This document shows positions 33,769 through 42,263 of a stretch of DNA of 64,000 bases, in pieces. A program made the position numbers and the translations under genes. The number at the start of each line of letters is the position of its first letter. Within the stretch, counting starts at the first letter, position 1. The DNA lies in the NCBI RefSeq assembly GCF_014323565.1, contig NZ_CP058669.1, positions 957,501 through 1,021,500 of the forward strand, in the 5' to 3' direction. Under the pieces are notes generated by a model, which worked only from the letters and a program-made list of their open reading frames with translations, was not told the origin of the DNA and did no database searches. Source of the DNA: Hyphobacterium sp. CCMP332 (GTDB lineage: Bacteria; Pseudomonadota; Alphaproteobacteria; Caulobacterales; Maricaulaceae).

Positions 33769-34722
33769 CTATTCCGGACGCGTCGTCTTGATATGCCGAA
33801 CAATGGACCCGGCAGACTGCATGATCAGTGTTTCTGTGCTGACATGGCCGTTACTGCGGCGAACTCCATCGACAAGATCACCCGGCGTGACACCGGTCGC
33901 AACAAACAGACACTCCGATGAGGCCAGTTCGCTGAGATCATATTTGCGATCAAGGTCGGTGATGCCGGTCTTGGCTGCACGTGCCCGCTCGTCATCATTG
34001 CGGAAAAACAGGCGTGCTTCCATCTGGCCGCCAACACAACGCAGCGCCGTCGCCGCAAGCACACCTTCCGGCGCGCCGCCCTGACCCACATACATATCAA
34101 TTCCGGTCTTGGGAATCGTCGTGGAGATTACGCCATTCACATCGCCATCCGGGATCATCATCACGCGGGCCCCGACAGAACGGATGTCGGCGACGATATG
34201 CTCATGGCGTTCGCGTTCCAGAACGCAGACGCAAATGTCTTCGGGTGAGACCCCCTTGGCCTTGGCGATGGCCCTGACATTCTCCGAAGGTGACAGGTCG
34301 AGATTGATCACGCCCGCTGGCAGGCCCGGCCCGACAGCAATCTTGTCCATATAGGTATCCGGCGCATAAAGCAGCCCGCCGCGCGGTGCGAACGAGACAA
34401 CCGCCAGCGCGTTCGCCATGCCTTTGGCAGTCAGCGACGTTCCCTCCAGCGGATCAAGCGCAATGTCGATTTCAGGCCCCTCGCCTGAGCCGACTTCCTC
34501 GCCGATATAGAGCATGGGTGCTTCATCGCGCTCCCCCTCGCCGATCACAATCCGGCCTCTCATGGCCATGGCGTTCAGGCCGGTGCGCAGAGCGTCGACA
34601 GCTGCCTGGTCGGCCGCCTCCTTGTCACCGCGCCCGATCAGGACCGATGCCGCAATAGCAGCAGCTTCAGCGGCACTGACGGCGTCCAGCGCAAGGCGTT
34701 CAAGATTTCGGGCGTCGCTCAT
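33769..34722 (-). CDS. glpX: Fructose-1,6-bisphosphatase, class II (GlpX)
   Basis: 317 aa metal-dependent phosphatase for gluconeogenesis. Recognised by IGEGERDEAPMLYIGEEVG, IDIALDPLEGTSLTAKGMANALAV (in parts, with the DPLEGT metal/phosphate motif), APDTYMDKIAVGPGLP and GQGGAPEGVLAATALRC. A GGAG site lies about 9 bp before the ATG. It lies between a lipoprotein gene and recJ on the same strand. In many relatives a homoserine dehydrogenase gene occupies the place of the lipoprotein gene. Confidence 0.96.
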   Translation of the reverse strand: MSDARNLERLALDAVSAAEAAAIAASVLIGRGDKEAADQAAVDALRTGLNAMAMRGRIVIGEGERDEAPMLYIGEEVGSGEGPEIDIALDPLEGTSLTAKGMANALAVVSFAPRGGLLYAPDTYMDKIAVGPGLPAGVINLDLSPSENVRAIAKAKGVSPEDICVCVLERERHEHIVADIRSVGARVMMIPDGDVNGVISTTIPKTGIDMYVGQGGAPEGVLAATALRCVGGQMEARLFFRNDDERARAAKTGITDLDRKYDLSELASSECLFVATGVTPGDLVDGVRRSNGHVSTETLIMQSAGSIVRHIKTTRPE

Positions 34723-34745
34723 GTTTTCAGGCTCCGGAAAAATAA

Positions 34746-35069
34746 TCAGTCGATAGGGGCTGGCGGTTCGGCGCGTTGACGCGCCTCTTCCGCATAGGAT
34801 TCGGTATCGTCTACGGGTGGGCGTGTGGCGCGTTCGTCGGAAGAGACATCATCCCGCGCTTGCAAAACTTCGCGCGCAGATTCGTTGAGTTGCTCGGCAC
34901 TAATAGACGGCGATTTATCCGGAATGCCGATGGGCGCACTATCGGCACTCGCGCCTTCTTCAACGCGGGCATCAAACCAGCTCTGCTCGCTCTCGAACCC
35001 GCCCGGCAGATCAGGCGTCGTACACGCCGCCAGTATCAGGGGGCAGAGAAAGAATATTTTTCGGTTCAA
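34746..35069 (-). CDS. Small hypothetical lipoprotein
   Basis: 107 aa with a lipoprotein signal (MNRKIFFLCPLILAAC; lipobox LAAC, lipidated Cys16). The mature part is short, hydrophilic and acidic, rich in Glu, Asp, Ser and Ala, without a domain I recognise, and likely disordered. Proline-rich pieces (ATRPPVDD, AEPPAPID) end the chain. It lies 23 bp upstream of glpX on the same strand and may be co-transcribed, though nothing links it to sugar metabolism. It diverges from phaC. Confidence 0.7.
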   Translation of the reverse strand: MNRKIFFLCPLILAACTTPDLPGGFESEQSWFDARVEEGASADSAPIGIPDKSPSISAEQLNESAREVLQARDDVSSDERATRPPVDDTESYAEEARQRAEPPAPID

Positions 35070-35163
35070 AGCCGTGCTCCGGTGCTGGACGCCGCTGTGG
35101 CTATCTATACGCTGTCAGTGATCGCTGTCACCCGCCCGTGCACAGATTAAAGGGACGCTTTTC

Positions 35164-37095
35164 ATGGCCAATGACAAGAAACCTACGTCCAAGCCGAAAG
35201 CCCGCAAACCCGCGGCAAAGAAAAAGCCCACGGCCGCTGCCGCAAAAAAGGTTGAAACGGCACCAAAGCCGGACGCCAGCAAAACACCGGCCGACAACCC
35301 GTTCGGCACGCTCAATACCGCTGATGTCGAGGCGCTGGATCATATGTCCCGCAACCTGATGCAGGCCGCGCTCAAAAGCCAGAAACTGATGTCGGATTCC
35401 ATGCGCAAGGCGCTGGAAGGCAAGGTGGAAATGCCCGACACGATGGCCGTGAACTCCACGCCGGAGCTGGGCGAAGTCTGGGCCAAAATCATCGCCGATC
35501 CGGAAAAGCTGATGAATGCACAGGCCAGCTTGATGACCGGCTATCTGGATCTGTGGAGTAATACAGCGCGCCACTTCGTCGATGGCGAAGACCATGAAAC
35601 CGTCAAGGCCGATGCCGGTGACAAGCGCTGGCGCAGCGAAGACTGGTCGGAAAACCCGGTCTTCAACGCGATCAAGCAATCCTACCTGTTAAACCAGAAT
35701 TTCCTCATGGGCCTCGTCCATGGCGTCGAAGGCGTTGATCCGGCCGTCAAGCGCAAGGTCGAATTTCTGACCAGGCAGATGGTCGATGCGCTTGCACCGA
35801 CCAATTTCGCGCTGACCAATCCGGACGTCATTCGCGCCACCGTCCAGTCCAAGGGCGAAAATCTCACCCGGGGGCTCGCCAATCTGGCCAGTGACCTTGA
35901 AAAAGGCGGCGGCCGACTGGCCCTCACCCAGACCGATATGGAAGGTTTCAAGGTAGGCGAGGATCTCGCGGCCACTGAAGGCAAAGTCGTTTTCCGCAAT
36001 GAAATTTTCGAACTGATCCAGTATGCGCCGACCACCGAGACCGTCAAAACCCGCCCGCTACTGATTGCCCCGCCCTGGATCAACAAATTCTACATCATGG
36101 ATATGCGTCAGAAGAATTCCATGGTGCGCTGGCTCACCCAGCAGGGCTTCACCGTTTTCCTGATTTCATGGGTCAATCCGGGGCCGGAACTGAAAAACAA
36201 GACCTTTCAGGATTACATCGAGCAGGGCCTGTTCGTGGCCATCGATCAGGTCAAGGAAGCCACTGGCGAAGATAGCGTCAACACGGTGGGCTATTGCATC
36301 GGCGGAACCATGCTCGCTTCCGCTCTCGCTTTGCTCGAGGCGCGCGGAGAAAGCGACAAGATCGCGTCAGCGACCTTCTTTGCCGCCCAGACCGATTTCG
36401 AGCTCGCAGGGGACCTCCTCCTGTTTGTCGACGATGCCTGGTTCAACGAGATCAATCGCCTCATGGAAGCTCAGGGCGGTGTACTCGACGGCCGCACCAT
36501 GTCCGACACCTTCAACCTTCTTCGGTCCAATGACCTCGTCTGGTCTTTCGTCGTTTCAAACTACCTGCTCGGCCGCCAGCCGCAGGCATTTGACCTGCTC
36601 TACTGGAATGCCGACCAGACCCGTATGCCGCAAACCCTGCATCTCTGGTATCTCGACAATATGTACCGCAAGAACCGGCTTGCGAAAAAAGAGATCGAGA
36701 TGGACGGGAAGGTGCTCGATCTGACAAAGGTCACAACGCCGATCTTCATGCAGGCCAGCCGGGACGACCATATCGCGCCCTACCCGTCTGTTTATCGCGG
36801 CGCCAAACTCTTTGGCGGTCCGGTTCGCTACATGCTCGCGGGCTCAGGCCATATCGCCGGCGTGATCAACCATCCCGGCGCCAATAAATACCAGCACTGG
36901 GTCAACAAGGACCTGCCGGACACGGTCGAGCAATGGCTGGACGGCGCAACAGAAGTGCCGGGCTCCTGGTGGGAGGAGTGGCGCGACTGGCTATATGAAC
37001 GCTCGGGCGATGATGTTCCCGCCCGTCAGCCCGGCGATGGCAATCTGAAACCGATCTGCGATGCTCCGGGCGAATATGTGCTTGTGAGGAGCTGA
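35164..37095 (+). CDS. phaC: Class I poly(3-hydroxyalkanoate) synthase
   Basis: 643 aa. Polymerises 3-hydroxyacyl-CoA into PHA granules. The catalytic triad is readable: Cys378 in GYCIGGT (lipase-box-like), Asp535 in SRDDHIAPY and His563 in GSGHIAGVIN. The PWINKFYIMD and TVFLISWVNPG blocks are typical of class I. The first 45 residues are an unusual Lys/Ala/Pro-rich tail (KPAAKKKP, AAAAKK), like histone H1 or the PhaF phasin tail. AGGGA lies 9 bp before the ATG. An A/T-rich small gene overlaps its stop codon. No phaA, phaB or phasin genes are nearby. Confidence 0.96.
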   Translation: MANDKKPTSKPKARKPAAKKKPTAAAAKKVETAPKPDASKTPADNPFGTLNTADVEALDHMSRNLMQAALKSQKLMSDSMRKALEGKVEMPDTMAVNSTPELGEVWAKIIADPEKLMNAQASLMTGYLDLWSNTARHFVDGEDHETVKADAGDKRWRSEDWSENPVFNAIKQSYLLNQNFLMGLVHGVEGVDPAVKRKVEFLTRQMVDALAPTNFALTNPDVIRATVQSKGENLTRGLANLASDLEKGGGRLALTQTDMEGFKVGEDLAATEGKVVFRNEIFELIQYAPTTETVKTRPLLIAPPWINKFYIMDMRQKNSMVRWLTQQGFTVFLISWVNPGPELKNKTFQDYIEQGLFVAIDQVKEATGEDSVNTVGYCIGGTMLASALALLEARGESDKIASATFFAAQTDFELAGDLLLFVDDAWFNEINRLMEAQGGVLDGRTMSDTFNLLRSNDLVWSFVVSNYLLGRQPQAFDLLYWNADQTRMPQTLHLWYLDNMYRKNRLAKKEIEMDGKVLDLTKVTTPIFMQASRDDHIAPYPSVYRGAKLFGGPVRYMLAGSGHIAGVINHPGANKYQHWVNKDLPDTVEQWLDGATEVPGSWWEEWRDWLYERSGDDVPARQPGDGNLKPICDAPGEYVLVRS

Positions 37096-37454
37096 TGCTC
37101 AAATTTTTGATACGCTGTTTTGGCAAGCCGGAGAAACTAAAAGTCCGGCTAAACAATCGAATTGTTTCAATTGAATACAGCGATGGAGAGAAAATCGTTC
37201 CGATTGAAGATATTATTCGAATCGATGCGTTCGCACGCGATGATATCACTTATGATACGATTGGCTTTCTGCTCGCTACGACTAGCGCAGAGTATCCGTT
37301 CACCGAAGAGTGGGACGGCTATCCGGACATCATGATCAAGCTTGGCACACGGCTCGGGTTTGATGGCGATAAAATGGTCCTCGACATCGTTACCCGGCAA
37401 AGTCGCAACGCATTTTCGGAGTGGAATTCAACCGTCTGGCAGCGCGAACAATAA
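37095..37454 (+). CDS. Small conserved-looking protein of unknown function, A/T-rich gene
   Basis: 119 aa, cytosolic, with no signal or membrane segment. It begins with strands VRLNNRIVSIEYSDGEKIVPIEDIIRID, which look like the small PH-like proteins with a 'W/I-x-DI' pattern, and ends EWNSTVWQREQ. Its gene overlaps the phaC stop (TGATG), implying translational coupling. Base use is visibly richer in A/T than the neighbours (for example the stretch around 37150-37260). That suggests recent arrival. A role beside PHA synthase is not evident, and I do not assign a function. Confidence 0.6.
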   Translation: MLKFLIRCFGKPEKLKVRLNNRIVSIEYSDGEKIVPIEDIIRIDAFARDDITYDTIGFLLATTSAEYPFTEEWDGYPDIMIKLGTRLGFDGDKMVLDIVTRQSRNAFSEWNSTVWQREQ

Positions 37455-37479
37455 ACTCCGGATAGACTAACCAACCTCG

Positions 37480-39348
37480 TCACGCCTGTCCGAATTGCAG
37501 CTCAATATAGCGCTTGTAGACACCTTCCCGGCCCAGCAATTCATCATGCGTGCCCTGATCCGCGATCCGGCCATCCTCCAGCACAATGATCCGGTCGGCA
37601 TTGCGGACCGTCGCCAGGCGATGCGCGATGATCAATGTCGTGCGATCCTTCGCAGCCGCCTCGAAGGCCGCCTGAATGACCTGCTCGCTTTCCGGATCGA
37701 GCGCGCTCGTCGCTTCATCCAGCAACAGGACCGGGGCATCCCGCAAGACCGCCCGCGCAATGGCAATGCGCTGCCGCTGTCCGCCCGACAGCGTGCCAGC
37801 ACTTTCACCGAGCTGGGTGTCATAGCCCTCGGGTAGCGCCATGATGAAATCATGCGCATTCGCCGCGACGGCCGCCGCCCTGACATCCTCATCACTCGCA
37901 TCGGGTCCGCCAAACCGGATATTCTCGGCAACCGAACCGCTGAAAAGCGGTGCATTCTGCTGCACAACCGCCAACTGACGGCGGAGCTCCTGCGGCTCGA
38001 CAGATTTCGCATTTACGCCGTCCAGTGCGATTTCCCCGCTGGCCGGATCATACAAGCGCAGGAGTAACTGGAATATCGTCGATTTGCCGGCACCGGACGG
38101 CCCGACGAGCGCTACGGTCTCGCCAGCCTGAATATCGAAGCTGACATCGTTCAGCGCAATCGCCTCCGGCCGCGCCGGGTAGGCAAAGGTCACGCCTGAG
38201 AATTTCAGCTCTCCGCGCACTGGCGATGGAAAGGCCACAGGCTTGTCCGGAGCAGAAATATCCGTCCGGGCAGACAGCAATTCCATCAGGCGCTCCGTCG
38301 CGCCAGCCGCCCGCATGACTTCGGCATAGGTTTCGGTCAGCATGCCGACACCGCTGACGGCCACAAAGGCATACATGACAAATTGCGTCATCGCGCCGGG
38401 CGTAATCGCCTCGGCCTGGACCTGCACTGCACCAAACCAGAGCACCGCGATCAGGCCGGTCAGAATGACGGTAAAGATCACCGCCGTCATGACCGCGCGA
38501 ACCCCGATGCGCTTCAGAGAGATTGCAAACGTCGATTCAACAACATCCCGAAAGCGATGACTTTCCTCGGGTTCCCGCGTGAACGCCTGCACGGTTTCAA
38601 TCGCTTGCAGGCTTTCGCCGGCACGCGCGGACGCATTGGCCAGCTCGTCCTGCGACTCCCGGGACAATCGCTGCACCCGCCGTCCGAACAACAGGATTGG
38701 TAATAGAATAACAGGCCCCAGGGCCAGCACCATCAGGGCGAGTTGCCAGTTAACGAAGATCATCAGCGTCAAGGCCCCGACCGTCGTCGCGACTGTTCTT
38801 AGCGCCACCGAAACCGACGAGCCGACCACGGTCTGGATCAATGTTGTATCTGTTGTCAGCCGCGACAGCACCTCGCCGGTCCGCGTATCGACATAAAAGG
38901 ACGGGCTGAGTGTGAGGAGGTGATCAAAGACCGCGCGACGCAGATCCGCGACAACCCGCTCGCCCAGCCGGCTGATGAAATAGAAGCGGAACGCGCTGGC
39001 AATCGCCAGGCAGAAGGCCACCGCCATGCCCGCCAGAAAGTAGGCTGACAGATCAGGACCGATGGAAAAGGTCTCGCAGGCGAGCGAATCCGGAGCTCCG
39101 CCAAATCCGCAATCGACCACAAGGCGGAAGGCCCCCGGTAAAATCAGTGTCAGGCCGGACGCCAGCACCAGAAACACGGCGAACGCCGCCAGCAGGGCCG
39201 GGTAACGCATGACATAGGGGATAAGACGCCGCAACGGCTTGGCGCTCCGGGCTTTCTCCCGGTGCGCGGCATCCCGCTCCATCTCGGCGGCAAATCCGGA
39301 ACCGCGATCCTTGTCCGCCTGCTGGTGGCGTGTTTCTGTCGAGGACAT
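37480..39348 (-). CDS. ABC exporter, fused permease-ATPase (MsbA/BmrA-like half transporter)
   Basis: 622 aa. Six membrane helices (about 48-330; first RYPALLAAFAVFLVLASGL) are fused to a nucleotide-binding domain with Walker A GPSGAGKST, Q-loop VVQQNAPLFSGSVAENI, signature LSGGQRQRIAIARA, Walker B VLLLDEATSALD and the H-loop IAHRLATV. It acts as a dimer and exports lipids, drugs or peptides; the substrate is not readable. The hydrophilic N-terminal 40 residues are charged. The methyltransferase gene lies 24 bp upstream on the same strand. Confidence 0.93.
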   Translation of the reverse strand: MSSTETRHQQADKDRGSGFAAEMERDAAHREKARSAKPLRRLIPYVMRYPALLAAFAVFLVLASGLTLILPGAFRLVVDCGFGGAPDSLACETFSIGPDLSAYFLAGMAVAFCLAIASAFRFYFISRLGERVVADLRRAVFDHLLTLSPSFYVDTRTGEVLSRLTTDTTLIQTVVGSSVSVALRTVATTVGALTLMIFVNWQLALMVLALGPVILLPILLFGRRVQRLSRESQDELANASARAGESLQAIETVQAFTREPEESHRFRDVVESTFAISLKRIGVRAVMTAVIFTVILTGLIAVLWFGAVQVQAEAITPGAMTQFVMYAFVAVSGVGMLTETYAEVMRAAGATERLMELLSARTDISAPDKPVAFPSPVRGELKFSGVTFAYPARPEAIALNDVSFDIQAGETVALVGPSGAGKSTIFQLLLRLYDPASGEIALDGVNAKSVEPQELRRQLAVVQQNAPLFSGSVAENIRFGGPDASDEDVRAAAVAANAHDFIMALPEGYDTQLGESAGTLSGGQRQRIAIARAVLRDAPVLLLDEATSALDPESEQVIQAAFEAAAKDRTTLIIAHRLATVRNADRIIVLEDGRIADQGTHDELLGREGVYKRYIELQFGQA

Positions 39349-39372
39349 GGTTGGCTCCTGAAGCGGGCCGGA

Positions 39373-39996
39373 TCAGCCCAGGGGTTTTCTTGCAATTGTA
39401 AAAACGGCCTTGTGCCCCTCAGGTAGCCATTCTTCAACGATTTCGAAACCGGTTGAACGCAGGTCCGCGATCAATTGCCGCTGGTTGAAGAAGGCGACAT
39501 AGGGCAAAGCTCCGAACCACCGCGCCACCGTAAGCGCGGGCTTCAGCAATCGCATGAAACCGGTAAGGCACGCTGTGCTGGCCACAAAATACCCGCCCGG
39601 CTTAAGCAAGTCATACGCGCGGCCAATCGCCGGCTCACGTTCCCTAAGGAGATGGAGCAGGCTGTGCATCATGACCATATCGAAGCTGTTGTCAGTCAAT
39701 TCGGGCGCGTCCAGTCCGGCCACCTCGAACGTCACATTCTCTATCCCCGCCGACTGTGCTTTCGACCAGGCAATCTCGATCATCTTTTCCGAAATATCCG
39801 TCGCCAGAATGCTTTTGACGAAAGGCGCATGATAAAGCGCGGTCGTCCCGGTACCGCACCCGAATTCGATGACCCGGCTGTCGGGCGTCAAAAGCGCTTG
39901 GGTCTTTTCCAACTTGGCCTGATAGGCGGCCTCGTCACCAATCGGGCTGGCCGCGTATTTTTCCGCCGTGCGATTCCAGAATCCCGCATCCGTCAT
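39373..39996 (-). CDS. Class I SAM-dependent methyltransferase
   Basis: 207 aa. Motif I is VIEFGCGTGTTALYHA (about 40-55), followed by the acidic ILATDISEKMIEIA loop, NSFDMVMMHSLLHLL and LLKPGGYFVAST: a Methyltransf_11/UbiE-like fold. The N-terminal FWNRTAEKYAASPIGDEAAYQAKLEKTQ segment (read in parts) is typical of a conserved alphaproteobacterial subgroup. The substrate is unknown. It is divergent from the LysR gene across 126 bp and probably shares an operon with the ABC exporter downstream. Confidence 0.9.
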   Translation of the reverse strand: MTDAGFWNRTAEKYAASPIGDEAAYQAKLEKTQALLTPDSRVIEFGCGTGTTALYHAPFVKSILATDISEKMIEIAWSKAQSAGIENVTFEVAGLDAPELTDNSFDMVMMHSLLHLLREREPAIGRAYDLLKPGGYFVASTACLTGFMRLLKPALTVARWFGALPYVAFFNQRQLIADLRSTGFEIVEEWLPEGHKAVFTIARKPLG

Positions 39997-40110
39997 GATC
40001 TTTGTCCTGTCTTTCGTTATCTATCCCACAAACAGTATGTTGGGGCCCTCAGGAGCTCTGATTACACATACGAATTCATGGGATAAATTGCCTAATTCAG
40101 ACTTTCAGGT

Positions 40111-40124
40111 ATACATAAATGTAT
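40111..40124. promoter_or_regulatory. Palindrome overlapping the LysR start codon
   Basis: ATACAT-AA-ATGTAT, an inverted repeat with 6-bp arms, ends inside the ATG (40123) of the LysR gene. A regulator bound here would block translation initiation or the promoter, so an autorepression operator is plausible. The site is A/T-rich, and its arms are separated by only 2 bp. Confidence 0.45.
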
Positions 40125-41028
40125 GAACTGGCAGGCTGTAGACTTTGACTGGAATCAAATTCGGGCCTTTCTCGCGACCGTCGAGGAAGGCTCGTTCTCG
40201 GCTGCAGCACGGGCGCTGGGCTCAACGCAGCCCACTTTAAGCCGTCAGATCACGGCCCTTGAATCGCAGTTGGAAATTACCCTCTTTCAACGCGGACGGC
40301 GCGGCATGGTGCTGACCGCGGCAGGCGCCGAGCTCATGGATCATGTGCGCGCCATGGCGGATGCGGCAACGCGGGTCTCGCTGGTGGCCTCCGGACAATC
40401 GCTTGCCGCTAAGGGGCTGGTGACAATCACAGCGACCAGTTTCACCGCGACCCGTTTCCTGCCCCGTATAGTGCAAGCTGTCGCCCTTGAGGCTCCCGGA
40501 ATCGAGATCGAGATCAGTGCATCAAATGATGTGCGCGATCTCAACAAGCGTGAAGCCGATATCGCGTTACGGCATGCGCGCCCCGAACACCCGGACCTGA
40601 TAGCCAGGCAGGTGCATGAAATGCCCGCCTTTCTTTATGCCCACAAGGCATGGCTGGATCATGTCGGGCGTCCGCAAAAGCTTGAGGACCTGGCGGGGCT
40701 CAGCTTTATCGGATTTGACCGGCCCGACCGGGTGGAAGCCGGGCTGGCCGAGCGCGGCCTGCCGATCCGGCGTCAGGACGTGCATTACCGCAGCGATTCC
40801 GGTGAAGTCATTCTGGAACTTGTCCGTGCCGGTCTCGGTATCAGCGTTTTGCCGACATTGATTGCGGAAGACTTTGACGAGCTGGAGCCTGTCTTGCCGG
40901 AGGCGTTTTCAGTCACCGTTCCGACCTGGCTAGTGACGCATAGCGAATTGCGTACCAGCAGCCGTGTCCGGATCGTCTTTGACCTGATCGCAAAAGCCTT
41001 TGCCCAAACGAAAACGGGCGGCCCGTAG
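40123..41028 (+). CDS. LysR-family transcriptional regulator
   Basis: 301 aa. The N-terminal winged HTH (about 9-68) shows FLATVEEGSFSAAARALG, then TLSRQITALESQLEITLF and LTAAGAEL. A type 2 periplasmic-binding-like effector domain follows (VTITATSFTATRFLPRIV onward) and ends AFAQTKTGGP. It diverges from the methyltransferase/ABC-exporter pair, the usual LysR arrangement, so that operon is the likely target. The stop codon lies inside the hairpin of the convergent rpsI terminator. Confidence 0.95.
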   Translation: MNWQAVDFDWNQIRAFLATVEEGSFSAAARALGSTQPTLSRQITALESQLEITLFQRGRRGMVLTAAGAELMDHVRAMADAATRVSLVASGQSLAAKGLVTITATSFTATRFLPRIVQAVALEAPGIEIEISASNDVRDLNKREADIALRHARPEHPDLIARQVHEMPAFLYAHKAWLDHVGRPQKLEDLAGLSFIGFDRPDRVEAGLAERGLPIRRQDVHYRSDSGEVILELVRAGLGISVLPTLIAEDFDELEPVLPEAFSVTVPTWLVTHSELRTSSRVRIVFDLIAKAFAQTKTGGP

Positions 41029-41037
41029 GACCGCCCG
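41007..41037 (-). terminator. Intrinsic terminator of rplM-rpsI
   Basis: On the minus strand CGGGCGG / CCGCCCG arms around a 9-nt loop are followed by TTTTCGTTT. It lies 40 bp after the rpsI stop and overlaps the last codons of the LysR gene. Confidence 0.8.
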
Positions 41038-41046
41038 CATTACACA

Positions 41047-41083
41047 GTATAAGCGTTGGATTAGCGTATAAGCGTTGGATTAG
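41047..41083. repeat. 19-bp perfect tandem duplication after rpsI
   Basis: The unit GTATAAGCGTTGGATTAGC occurs twice head to tail just downstream of, and including, the rpsI stop codon. It lies between that stop and the terminator, so coding sequence is unaffected. It looks like a recent slippage event. Confidence 0.75.
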
Positions 41084-41577
41084 CGCTTGGAGAACTGGAA
41101 GCTCCGGCGCGCTTTCTTGCGGCCATACTTCTTGCGTTCAACCACGCGGCTGTCACGCGTCAGGAAGCCTGCAGCTTTCAGCGGACCGCGAAGCGCCGGC
41201 TCAAACAGGTTGAGGGCTTTCGAGATACCGTGACGAACCGCGCCAGCCTGACCCGACAGACCACCACCCTTGACGGTGCAGATCACGTCGAACTCATTTT
41301 TGCGCTCGGCAACTTCAAACGGCTGTTGCAGCATCATCCGCAGAACCGGACGCGCGAAGTAAACTTCCTGCTCACGGCCATTTACGACGATTTTTCCGGA
41401 ACCGCGCTTGATCCAGACACGGGCAACCGCGTCCTTGCGCTTGCCGGTCGCATAGGCGCGACCCAGAGCGTCAATCTTCGGCTCGGGAAGGGCTTCTTTT
41501 TCATTCGCGACGACAGGCGCATCTGATTCTTTCAGAGCGTCCTTGAGGTCTTCCAGGGAACGGGCATTGTCAGACAT
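41080..41577 (-). CDS. rpsI: 30S ribosomal protein S9
   Basis: 165 aa. The S9 body begins at about residue 35 ([23 protein letters not shown], in parts), continues with [22 protein letters not shown] and [19 protein letters not shown], and ends with the tRNA-contacting SFQFSKR tail. The acidic 34-residue N-terminal extension is common in alphaproteobacteria. rplM lies 4 bp upstream, the universal L13-S9 operon order. An intrinsic terminator follows downstream. Confidence 0.98.
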   Translation of the reverse strand: MSDNARSLEDLKDALKESDAPVVANEKEALPEPKIDALGRAYATGKRKDAVARVWIKRGSGKIVVNGREQEVYFARPVLRMMLQQPFEVAERKNEFDVICTVKGGGLSGQAGAVRHGISKALNLFEPALRGPLKAAGFLTRDSRVVERKKYGRKKARRSFQFSKR

Positions 41578-41581
41578 GGGC

Positions 41582-42046
41582 TTAGCTCCGGACGTTCTTG
41601 GTGTTCATCGACTTGAAGTCGATCACTTCTGGCTGTTGCGCCTCATGCGGATGCTCGGTGCCGGCGTAAACGCGCAGCTTCGAGAACTGACCACGTGCCA
41701 GTGGGCTGTCTTTCGGCAGCATACGCTTCACGGCGAGCTCGACGACCCGTTCCGGATGCTTGCTTCCCAGAATTTTCTCTGGTGACGTTTCCTTGATACC
41801 GCCCGGGTGACCGGTGTGGCGGTAATAGCGTTTGTCACCCATTTTCTTGCCGGTGAAGCGGACCTTGTCGGCATTGATGACAATCACGTGGTCGCCCGTA
41901 TCAACATGCGGCGTGAAGTCGGGGCGGTGCTTGCCGCGCAGGCGGGTGGCGACGAACGCAGCAAGGCGGCCAACAACGGCGTCCTGAGCGTCAACGACGA
42001 TCCACTTGTTTACCACCTCCGCAGGCTTTGCGGTAAAGGTTTTCAT
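41582..42046 (-). CDS. rplM: 50S ribosomal protein L13
   Basis: 154 aa with the L13 signature blocks [47 protein letters not shown] and [22 protein letters not shown]. First gene of the rplM-rpsI operon. The 217 bp upstream are shared with the divergent PhoX-like gene and contain a 20-bp palindrome. Confidence 0.98.
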   Translation of the reverse strand: MKTFTAKPAEVVNKWIVVDAQDAVVGRLAAFVATRLRGKHRPDFTPHVDTGDHVIVINADKVRFTGKKMGDKRYYRHTGHPGGIKETSPEKILGSKHPERVVELAVKRMLPKDSPLARGQFSKLRVYAGTEHPHEAQQPEVIDFKSMNTKNVRS

Positions 42047-42161
42047 ATGAGTCTCTCGAACTTTCGACCGAGTGCCGGTCTGATGGAGCGCGCGGAATAG
42101 GCCTCTGTTCGATTTGCGTCAACATGTATTTCAGAATGCAATATTTTCAATGATTTATGGT

Positions 42162-42181
42162 TACGGTATCTAAATACCGTA
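42162..42181. promoter_or_regulatory. 20-bp palindrome between rplM and the PhoX-like gene
   Basis: TACGGTAT-CTAA-ATACCGTA is a perfect inverted repeat with 8-bp arms. It lies in an A/T-rich stretch 82 bp before the PhoX-like start and 116 bp before rplM, without a U-tract on either side. It looks like a dimeric-regulator operator rather than a terminator. The regulator is unknown. Confidence 0.5.
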
Positions 42182-42263
42182 CCAAATGCGAAGTTTTTGT
42201 GAGCCCCTTTTCTCCTGAGCGCGATCTGGGTAGATAACCAGCGATCTCAAGAAGGCCGGTTTC

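Noticed and set aside
34776-35150. Plus-strand frame ending just before phaC
   Set aside because: Lies opposite the small lipoprotein gene, which has a proper lipobox; the plus-strand product looks random.
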